Source: Planctomycetota bacterium
Lineage (GTDB): Bacteria > Planctomycetota > UBA1135 > GCA-002686595
DNA length: 64,000 nt
Reading direction: 5' to 3'
NCBI GenBank assembly: GCA_029250885.1
Contig: JAQXEK010000001.1
Coordinates: 1-64,000 of the forward strand
The notes below the pieces were generated by a model. It saw only the letters and a list, made by a program, of their open reading frames with translations, searched no databases and was not told the DNA's origin. Positions 34,205-41,142 of this stretch are shown here, one piece after another. The translations under genes were made by a program, and so were the position numbers. The first letter of the stretch is position 1; every line of letters starts with the position of its first letter.

Positions 34205-35857
34205 TTAGGTGCGGTTAAAGTCGTACTCGGGAGCCTGAGGCGTGCCGTAGCACTTGAGCGCACCGCGCTGGCCCACGGCGTTGGGGCGCTGGAAGATCCA
34301 GTTCTGCCAAGCGCTGAGGCGCCCGAAGATCTTGGTCTCCATGGTCTCGGGGCCGGCGAAGCGCAGGTTGGCTTCCATGCCGGTCAGTCCGTCCGGGGAG
34401 AAGGAGGCTCGCTCTTCGATGGCGATGCGGATCTCGTCTTCCCAGTCAATGTCGTCGGGTGCAAAGGTCACAAGGCACAGGTCATCCGCCTGTTCGGCTT
34501 CGACGGCGCCCATGTGGGCGAGGGCCTCGCCGACCTTCTCGGGGTTGCCGAGGAAGCGCGTCTCGAGGCGGGACAGTCCGTTGGCCATGGGGTTCTTGCC
34601 CGCGTTGGCCGCGCTAAGCCCGATGGACACAGGGACGTCGGGGTCGTTCAGCAGGTACTGCCGGTCACCGGCAAGAGCGAGCTCGTAGAAAGTGCCGGCC
34701 CAGGCCGTGCCCTCGTCCATGACGGCGTAGAAGCTCTTCGCCGTGTTCTCGTAGCGCTTCAGCATGCGCTTGATGAAGTGGCTGACCTCGTGGACAAACC
34801 AGTTGTCCTTTCCGGACTCGAGCACCTCGTCGATACCCAGGGCCACTTCCACATCGCCAACCACGCGGGTCATCACTAGGCCAATCTGGGGCTGCAATAC
34901 ACGCAGCTCGAGCAGGGCCATGTTGAGCTCGCGGAAGATGCGGAACATCCACCAGTCGGAGCCCAAAGCTTCGATCTCGGCGGCGTCCTTAGTGCCCACT
35001 TCTTTGGGCAGGTTGAGGGTCAGGTGCGCAACGCGCTCCTCAGGGCCGAACTGCAGGTTGACGTACTCCCAAGCAAAGCCGTTCTCGATCTCGGTGCGCT
35101 CAATGGTCTTCATTGCAATGCCCTGGACCGCACCACGATCGGGCATCTCGTCCGCCATGCGGCGCGACATGGCTGCGACGTTCTCGTCCCACTTAGAGAG
35201 GGGCGACACGGCGTCAACCAAGTTCCAGTCCACGGCGCGCTTGCCTTTGATGCCCTCGGCAACAGCGCTAAAGGCATCGCACAAATCGCGACGGATTAGG
35301 CGCTTGTCGACGATGCGAGTCAGCCCACCGGTGCCCGGAAGCACACCCAAGAGGGGCAGCTCAGGGAAGCTGACCGCGCTGTTGCGGTCGTCCACAAGGA
35401 GGATCTCATCACAGGCGAGGGCTAGCTCGTAGCCACCGCCCGATGCGGTTCCATTCAAGGCCGCGAGGAAGCGCTTGTTCGAGTTTTGCGAGGCGTCTTC
35501 GATATAGCAGCGCGTCTCGTTGGTGTACTTGCAGAAGTTCACCTTCCAGGCGTGGGTGCTGGTGCTGAGCATATTGATGTTTGCGCCCGCGCAGAAGATC
35601 TTCTCCGCGTCGCTCGTCACTACAACACAGCGCACACCCGGGTGTTCGAAGGTGATGCGCTCGATGGCATCATTTAGCTCGATGTCTACGCCCAGGTCGT
35701 AGGAGTTCAACTTCAGCTCGTAGTGCTCGAAGAGTCCGCCTGCGCCGTCGACGTTCATGGCGAGGCGCGCAATGTCGCCGTCTACGGTCAGGTTCCAGTG
35801 ACGGTAGTCCGCGGGCGTGGTCTGGAAGGTCAGGGCAGGCAGAGTGGCTGTGCTCAT
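34205..35857 (-). CDS. boxC: 2,3-epoxybenzoyl-CoA dihydrolase (ring-opening) BoxC
   Basis: A 550-residue protein with two crotonase-like halves. The first carries the CoA-binding and oxyanion features (FCAGANINML, NGTASGGGYELALACDEILLVDD, LPLLGVLPGTGGL); the second is more divergent (YELALAGDRQYLL, SIGLSAANAGKNPMANGLSRLETRF). BoxC hydrolyses the epoxide to 3,4-dehydroadipyl-CoA semialdehyde plus formate. It is the first gene of boxCB, 98 nt from the divergent boxR. The next enzyme, the BoxD aldehyde dehydrogenase, is not adjacent. Confidence 0.95.
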   Translation of the reverse strand: MSTATLPALTFQTTPADYRHWNLTVDGDIARLAMNVDGAGGLFEHYELKLNSYDLGVDIELNDAIERITFEHPGVRCVVVTSDAEKIFCAGANINMLSTSTHAWKVNFCKYTNETRCYIEDASQNSNKRFLAALNGTASGGGYELALACDEILLVDDRNSAVSFPELPLLGVLPGTGGLTRIVDKRLIRRDLCDAFSAVAEGIKGKRAVDWNLVDAVSPLSKWDENVAAMSRRMADEMPDRGAVQGIAMKTIERTEIENGFAWEYVNLQFGPEERVAHLTLNLPKEVGTKDAAEIEALGSDWWMFRIFRELNMALLELRVLQPQIGLVMTRVVGDVEVALGIDEVLESGKDNWFVHEVSHFIKRMLKRYENTAKSFYAVMDEGTAWAGTFYELALAGDRQYLLNDPDVPVSIGLSAANAGKNPMANGLSRLETRFLGNPEKVGEALAHMGAVEAEQADDLCLVTFAPDDIDWEDEIRIAIEERASFSPDGLTGMEANLRFAGPETMETKIFGRLSAWQNWIFQRPNAVGQRGALKCYGTPQAPEYDFNRT

Positions 35858-35910
35858 GATCGTTGGGTTCGGCTTGGGGACGCCGAGGCTTCAAAAAAGA
35901 GGTGGGAACT

Positions 35911-35935
35911 ATCTTGCGCATGTGTGTTGCGCTAG
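35911..35935. promoter_or_regulatory. Candidate BoxR operator between boxC and boxR
   Basis: Direct repeat TTGCGC at 35914-35919 and 35927-35932, 13 bp apart (just over one helical turn), in the 98-bp divergent region. XRE-type regulators bind such spaced half sites. The related BzdR regulator is reported to use repeated TGCA sites, so the match is only approximate. Confidence 0.35.
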
Positions 35936-35955
35936 GGCATGATAGGGAACAAGTC

Positions 35956-36723
35956 ATGGATAGCCAAGGATTTCTTCGTTCGATTGGACACCGCTTACGT
36001 GCAGCGCGGGAGACAGCCGGTCTGTCCCTCTCCGCAGTGGCTCGAAAGACGGGGGTCAGTCGGCGCTATTTAACAGATGCAGAGGCAGGCCGCGCCAACC
36101 CCACGGTTCTAATTTTGGCTCGGCTCGCGACGGTCCTAGGCAGCAAGGGCAACACCTCGGTCAGCATCGCAAGCTTCGTAGACATCCCCCTGCGTGTGCG
36201 CCCTTCGGGCCGGGTGGCCCTGGTCGGGCTGCGGGGGGCGGGTAAGTCCTCGGTTGGTAGGGCCCTTGCCCTCGAGCTCGAGGCGCCCTTTGTCGAGCTC
36301 GACGAGCGCATCGAGAAGGTCGCAGGCTTGTCCCTCGGGGAGATCTTCGACCTGCACGGAACCGCCGCTTACCGGCGCTTTGAAGCGGAAGCTCTCGAGC
36401 AGGTGCTCGGTGAGGGCGAGCAGCTTGTACTTGCGACGGGTGGTTCGATTGTGACCAGCGGGGCGACCTACCAGCGCTTGCTTGAGACCTGCCGCACCGT
36501 CTGGCTGCGCGCGGAGGCCAAGGACCACTACGGCCGCGTCCTGAAGCAAGGCGACAGCCGTCCGATGGAGAATCATCCACGGGCCATGGAGGAGCTGGCT
36601 GGCCTGCTGTTGGAGCGCGAGCCCCTGTACCGAAGGTCGGAGCTGCAGGTGGAGACCTCTGGGGTTTCGATCTCCACGGTTACCCAAGAGGTCCTGGACT
36701 TCCTTATACCAGAAGGAAGTTGA
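35956..36723 (+). CDS. boxR: BoxR-type transcriptional regulator (XRE helix-turn-helix fused to shikimate kinase-like domain)
   Basis: A 255-residue protein from ATG 35956, with GGGA about 8 nt upstream. Residues 8-62 are an XRE HTH (RLRAARETAGLSLSAVARKTGVSRRYL). Residues about 84-250 form a shikimate kinase-like domain with P-loop GLRGAGKSS and ELDERIEKVAGLSLGEIF. This fusion is the hallmark of BzdR/BoxR, where the kinase fold senses benzoyl-CoA and releases repression. It is divergent from boxCB, as expected for their regulator. Confidence 0.93.
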   Translation: MDSQGFLRSIGHRLRAARETAGLSLSAVARKTGVSRRYLTDAEAGRANPTVLILARLATVLGSKGNTSVSIASFVDIPLRVRPSGRVALVGLRGAGKSSVGRALALELEAPFVELDERIEKVAGLSLGEIFDLHGTAAYRRFEAEALEQVLGEGEQLVLATGGSIVTSGATYQRLLETCRTVWLRAEAKDHYGRVLKQGDSRPMENHPRAMEELAGLLLEREPLYRRSELQVETSGVSISTVTQEVLDFLIPEGS

Positions 36724-36870
36724 CCCCTCTCGATGGGGAAGCGCGTTGGGCACGAGCTCCATAAGCATCAGGTCAACTCATGGCATAGGGTGTTTACACG
36801 AGACCGGACGCCCAAAACTAACAGCCGACCTAGAGAATCCCGGCCGTGGCACCTTGGCATCCGATCGGAT

Positions 36871-36910
36871 AGCACGCTCCAGGAGACCTTCTGGAGCGTG
36901 CTTTGCCCTT
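36871..36910 (+). terminator. Rho-independent terminator after boxR
   Basis: Perfect 12-bp stem AGCACGCTCCAG (36871-36882) with its complement at 36891-36902, 8-nt loop, followed by TTGCCCTTT. It lies 147 nt after the boxR stop. Confidence 0.85.
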
Positions 36911-36985
36911 TAGAGTGGCACTGCTGCAAAGCGAAATGCCCGACCGGGCTCCCCGACCCGAAGCCGCTTGTCTAGAATCGAGCCC

Positions 36986-38515
36986 ATGCCTAGTCCCAAG
37001 AACATCCTCGCATGGTTGCTGCTCCTCTGCGTCCAGTCCTGCTCGCCCGAGCCGGATTCCACGCCCATCCCGCCCGCGCGGGACATCCTCCTGATCAGTA
37101 TTGACACCCTGCGAGCAGACGCCCTCTCGGCCTACGGCTACCCCCAGCTCACCACACCTAACTTAGACGCCCTCGCCGCGGATGGCGTCCGTTTCGACGA
37201 CGTTATGACCCAGGCGGCGAATACAGCCACCAGCCACGCGAGCCTCTTTACGGGCGTCTACCCTTGGACCCACCGTGTGAGCAACGTGGCCAAGGGCGGC
37301 GAGGGATACCACATGCTCTACAACGAGTTTGAGACCCTCGCCGAGTCGTTCCGCGACCAGGGCTACGCGACGGCTTCGTTTACCGACGGCGGTCCGTTCC
37401 TCTCCGGGTGGAAGCTGCTCCAGGGTTTTGACAAGCGCCACGATAAGTTCGAGGGCGCACCGATGAAGGTAAAGCGCCTCCTGGCGCACCTAGACCAGAC
37501 CAAGGACGAGACCCGTCCGCGCTTTCTCTTCCTGCATACCTACGAGGTCCACGAGCCCTACCTGCCTCCGGTAGAGTATGTCGAGCGCTTCAATACGAAC
37601 CCCGGCTACGACGGCGTCGTTCGACAGGCCGAGCTAGCGGCGCGGAAGCAAGCCGAGGCGAATGGGGGACTCTCGATTCGCGGCCGCGTGTTGACCTTGG
37701 GCGCTAAGGAGTTCACCGCGGAAGACACACGCTACCTCTGGGACCTCTACGTGGCCGGTGTCGCCTACACGGACGACTGCCTTGGGCAACTCTTCGACGG
37801 GCTAAAGGCCCGGGGCAAGTTCGACGACATGCTGGTCATCGTGACCAGCGACCACGGTGAAGAGTTTGGCGAACACGGGAAGTACGGCCACTATCAACTA
37901 CGCCATGAGACCCTGAGCGTGCCCCTAATCATGCACTTACCTAAAGACGCCGAGCAGCGCTTTGCGGGGACGGTGGTGGAGGAGCGCATTAGCCAGATTG
38001 ACGTGCACGCGACCCTGATGGAGGTCCTTGATCGCGCCTCGCCCTACTCGGCCGGCGTCTCCCTTTGGCAGGGCCTAGGCACGGGCCATTTCGAAGAGCG
38101 CACATCCTTTGCCGAGGTCACCGAGGGCTTTAACTTTGAGGGTCTTCCCGGTTACACCTTCTCCTCACGCTCGGCTTTCCGCGGAGACCGCTCGGTCATT
38201 TTGCGCCAAGAGCCCGAAGGTAAGTTCCACCACATCTTTGGCCCCGAGGTCTTAGCTCCCGGCGAAAAGGGAGCCGACCCCCTATACTCGGAAGGCGAGT
38301 CCCCGGAGGGCGAGCAGCTTATACGCGGGGATGTCCAACACCAAGCCGACCTGCACGAGCGGGTGGAGGAAGTTGTGCTGCACTTGCAAGACGCGGTGGA
38401 GACGCGCAAGCAGATCCTTGTGGACCCGGACAAGGTGCGCAGCACTTCCCTAGACGACGAGACTCGCAGTGAGCTCGAGGCCCTCGGCTACTTGGACAGC
38501 GAAGCGCCGGAATAG
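36986..38515 (+). CDS. Alkaline phosphatase-superfamily (sulfatase-like) lipoprotein
   Basis: A 509-residue protein from ATG 36986. A lipobox CVQSC gives lipid-Cys 19. The sulfatase fold is evident: DILLISIDTLRAD (metal Asp40), SHASLFTGVYPWTHRV, and VTSDHGEEFGEHGKYGHY (metal Asp/His). At the active site, where sulfatases have C/S-x-P-S-R, this protein has Thr80-Ala-Thr-Ser-His84, so formylglycine cannot form. Thr-type members act as phosphatases or phosphodiesterases in this superfamily. The substrate is unknown. TAGAAT ends 8 nt before the ATG, with no Shine-Dalgarno. It converges on the radical SAM gene with a 5-nt gap. Confidence 0.82.
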   Translation: MPSPKNILAWLLLLCVQSCSPEPDSTPIPPARDILLISIDTLRADALSAYGYPQLTTPNLDALAADGVRFDDVMTQAANTATSHASLFTGVYPWTHRVSNVAKGGEGYHMLYNEFETLAESFRDQGYATASFTDGGPFLSGWKLLQGFDKRHDKFEGAPMKVKRLLAHLDQTKDETRPRFLFLHTYEVHEPYLPPVEYVERFNTNPGYDGVVRQAELAARKQAEANGGLSIRGRVLTLGAKEFTAEDTRYLWDLYVAGVAYTDDCLGQLFDGLKARGKFDDMLVIVTSDHGEEFGEHGKYGHYQLRHETLSVPLIMHLPKDAEQRFAGTVVEERISQIDVHATLMEVLDRASPYSAGVSLWQGLGTGHFEERTSFAEVTEGFNFEGLPGYTFSSRSAFRGDRSVILRQEPEGKFHHIFGPEVLAPGEKGADPLYSEGESPEGEQLIRGDVQHQADLHERVEEVVLHLQDAVETRKQILVDPDKVRSTSLDDETRSELEALGYLDSEAPE

Positions 38516-38520
38516 ATTGC

Positions 38521-39369
38521 CTAGGGGTTTGCGGTGACCTCGAAGCCAAGTGCGCGGATTCGCTCCGCGTGCTGCTCAAGCACATCCTTGGGGAGGCGCA
38601 CAAGCTGATCGGCCTCCGGCTGGTAAGAGACCCTCGCGAGGCCGTACAGATGCACACCTTCGATAGGGATGTCGTCCGCCTTGAGCTGGGCAAGGTTTTG
38701 AAGGTAGCCTTCAAACTCACCTTCCATGATCTTGCCGTCCCGCTCAAAGATCGCGGTCTGGATCCAAGTTGGCAGAAGCCCCGCTGTAGTGCGCAGGTTC
38801 TGTAGTTGCTTCGTGATCCCCGTCTTGCAGTCGTTGATTCGCATGAGGGATGCGTCCGACGCACCGTCGAGCTTAAACCACGCGACGCCACCGAGATCCT
38901 TGGCGTGCCGCAGTCCCCTCTGGACGTCCGGTTTGTGGGCTAGGCTGCCGTTGGTAATAAGGATAATTGGCAGGCTGCCAAGCAGATCGAGCTCGTCCAG
39001 GACGACCCCAGCAGTCTCCATGGAGCTCATAAAGTCAGGCGAGCTCGTGGGCTCCCCGTTGCCAGAGAAGGCCACGTCGTTTAGGCGCCTAGCGCCCGCG
39101 GGCGCGCGGTCCTCCAGAAAGCTGCCCTTGACGATGCTCTCGAGCATGCTGCGCAGCTCACCCTTGAGCCTTGCCTGATCAATGGCCGGCCCCTTGCCAA
39201 AGGTCAGACCCTGCACTTGACAATAGGCACAGCGCCAGTTGCAGGCGTCGTTCGGGTTTAGGTTGATGCCAACGGACACGCCCCGGGCTCGCCGGGACAC
39301 CACAGGGTAGACGTAGCGCAGCCCTTCGGTGTAGCGGTCGTGGTCGCTGGTATCTAGGCGCGCGCTCAT
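38521..39369 (-). CDS. Radical SAM protein of unknown function
   Basis: A 282-residue protein with the CxxxCxxC cluster CNWRCAYC after VGINLNPND, and the SAM-binding FSGNGEPTSSPDF. The opening GLRYVYPVVSRRARGVSVGINLNPN is highly characteristic of a widespread small radical SAM group related to COG0731-type proteins. No SPASM or extra Fe-S domain is present, since the chain is short with few other Cys. The reaction is unknown. Its ATG overlaps the stop of the HEAT/TPR gene (ATGA), so the two are translationally coupled. Confidence 0.85.
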   Translation of the reverse strand: MSARLDTSDHDRYTEGLRYVYPVVSRRARGVSVGINLNPNDACNWRCAYCQVQGLTFGKGPAIDQARLKGELRSMLESIVKGSFLEDRAPAGARRLNDVAFSGNGEPTSSPDFMSSMETAGVVLDELDLLGSLPIILITNGSLAHKPDVQRGLRHAKDLGGVAWFKLDGASDASLMRINDCKTGITKQLQNLRTTAGLLPTWIQTAIFERDGKIMEGEFEGYLQNLAQLKADDIPIEGVHLYGLARVSYQPEADQLVRLPKDVLEQHAERIRALGFEVTANP

Positions 39370-40676
39370 TTGAGTCGCAGCACTTCGTTGTACTTCTCGG
39401 ACTCAACCAAGGGCAAAAAATCCGGATCGGCACCAAGGGAGCGCAGCTGCAGGGTGCTGAGGGAGGACTCATCTAGAGTCTTGGCCGCGGCGCGGATATC
39501 TCCGTCTAGGATCTGGGCCCTTGCGGCTCCGATGAAAGCCTTATTCGAGCCGTAAACGCCCTTTCCCGACGCTGCGTGGACCTTGATTGCCTTCTCGTAG
39601 TCACGTAAGGCGTCCTCGTACTCGTGGAGCAAGATATAGATCGCGCCGCGGTCCTCTAGGGGCTGGGGCTTGTCCTCGTCCTGGTCGATGGCGTCCTTAT
39701 AAGGCTTCAGTAGCTCCTTCTTTTCGGCCTTGTGCCCAAAGCGTGCTAGGCAGATCAGGGCGGCCTGGGAGAGGCTCAGATTCGCGTCCTCTTTGGTGCG
39801 GGTCAAGAGCTTCGCGTTTGCCTTGGACCAGTCGACGTTCATGTCCGGCAAGGACAGTAGGATGCCCCGGCGCACGCTCTTCTTTAGGCTGGGATCTGAA
39901 GCTAGGCGCACCAGGCTCTTGGTGTCCTCACTGTCGACCTCAAAGTCGGCGGCTTGGAAGTACAGCAGCAGACCCGAGGCGTGTTGGGTGCTGCGGTCGC
40001 TGGCCAGCAGCTCTCGGACTAGGGGCAGAGAATCGCCAATCCCGTGCTCGGCTAGGGCCGCAAGGGCCTCGGTAATAAGCTCGGTCGTGCCTGAAAGGGC
40101 CTCTTGCAAGGCAGCCTGCCCATGGGGACCGCCGAGCTGGGCGAGGGAGCGCAGTGCGGGCAGCTCAAGTCCAAGCTTGTCGTCTCGGAACAGCTTGGCC
40201 AGCACCAGACCAACGCGCTCGGGCTGCTTCGACGTGCCAAGCACGACGATGGCGCTGCGGCGTCCCCGGTCCGTGCCACTGGTTGCGATCTCAATAAGGG
40301 TCCCTGTGATAGGGGTTGTCGGCATCTCACACAGCAGACTCGCAATGCGTGTGGATAGGAACACTGATGAGTTCGAAGCGCGGGTGCCGGGGTCGATGAC
40401 GCCGACCATCAAGGGCGTGGCTGGCGCCCCCAGAGAAATCAGCTCGTCTTCGATTTGTAACAGGCGATTGTCCCCGGGCTTTGCGGAGCTCAGTCCCTGC
40501 AGAGAGTTGAGCAGCGCCACTACCCTGGGGGCCAGCTCGGCCTCCAGCCTCTTAGCCTGCGCAGCCTGCTCGGCGAGCAGCTTCTCGAGGGAGGTGCGGT
40601 CGACGTTCGGGTAGGCGAGGGGTCCGGCTGGCTGGGCCAGGGGCAGGATCAGGGCAAGCGCAAGGTGGGAAAACAT
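39366..40676 (-). CDS. Secreted HEAT/TPR-repeat protein
   Basis: A 436-residue protein with a signal peptide (FSHLALALILPLAQPAGP). A short coiled segment (about 30-60) precedes HEAT-like helical repeats (LPALRSLAQLGGPHGQAALQEAL, ITEALAALAEHGIGDSLPLVREL). The C-terminal third has TPR units (RGAIYILLHEYEDALRDYEKAIKV, KAFIGAARAQILDGDIRAAAKTL). This is a protein-binding scaffold in the envelope. Coupling to the radical SAM gene is unexpected because that enzyme should be cytoplasmic. Confidence 0.8.
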   Translation of the reverse strand: MFSHLALALILPLAQPAGPLAYPNVDRTSLEKLLAEQAAQAKRLEAELAPRVVALLNSLQGLSSAKPGDNRLLQIEDELISLGAPATPLMVGVIDPGTRASNSSVFLSTRIASLLCEMPTTPITGTLIEIATSGTDRGRRSAIVVLGTSKQPERVGLVLAKLFRDDKLGLELPALRSLAQLGGPHGQAALQEALSGTTELITEALAALAEHGIGDSLPLVRELLASDRSTQHASGLLLYFQAADFEVDSEDTKSLVRLASDPSLKKSVRRGILLSLPDMNVDWSKANAKLLTRTKEDANLSLSQAALICLARFGHKAEKKELLKPYKDAIDQDEDKPQPLEDRGAIYILLHEYEDALRDYEKAIKVHAASGKGVYGSNKAFIGAARAQILDGDIRAAAKTLDESSLSTLQLRSLGADPDFLPLVESEKYNEVLRLK

Positions 40677-41142
40677 GACCTCATCCTAACGGCAAGGGGT
40701 GAGGTCCAACCACCAGTTTTTACCCTTCCCGGGCGGCGGCAACACCGTGCTAACACCACAGTGCCGCGGGCTAGGCCCCGCGGCGATAGATCGGTAGGCG
40801 CTTGATGCGCGGCACACCTGAGATCGCGGGGTGCAGAACAACAACATCATCGTCCCTGCGCTCAACGCTTGGCCAAGGCTGGAGCTGATCGCCATTCAGG
40901 CTTTGGGGCACGACCGAGTCGCTCACAGCGAGCTCTTCCACGGGCAGAATACTCGGATGTAAAGCCCGCTTCGGGACTCCGTAGAGTTGCTCCAGGCGGA
41001 GCCGATTTCGAAAGACCCATGAGTGCATACCAAGATACTCGGCAGGATCTGGGCCGAGGTTTAGCGGGATTGCCCCGAACCGCCAACAAGCCCCGGCCTA
41101 AGGGCCCTCACCTAGGCAAGCTGAAGTAGAATCTTAGCCGCC
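40677..41142. other. Intergenic region holding a candidate small gene and divergent promoters
   Basis: About 465 bases. It contains the possible 85-residue ORF described separately, a GCCGCGGG/CCCGCGGC hairpin (40763-40784) at that ORF's stop, and a TAGAAT hexamer (41127-41132) 10 nt before mnmG. No RNA gene is seen. Confidence 0.6.
40771..41028 (-). CDS. Possible small protein, 85 residues, unknown
   Basis: The reading frame gives a plausible globular N-terminus (MHSWVFRNRLRLEQLYGV, a basic amphipathic helix), an acidic middle and a beta-like tail (DDDVVVLHPAISGVPRIKRLPIY). The stop lies in the loop of an 8-bp GC-rich hairpin (40763-40784), as expected for a gene end here. No Shine-Dalgarno is seen and I recognise no family. 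It lies 94 nt upstream of the HEAT/TPR and radical SAM pair on the same strand. Confidence 0.45.
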   Translation of the reverse strand: MHSWVFRNRLRLEQLYGVPKRALHPSILPVEELAVSDSVVPQSLNGDQLQPWPSVERRDDDVVVLHPAISGVPRIKRLPIYRRGA

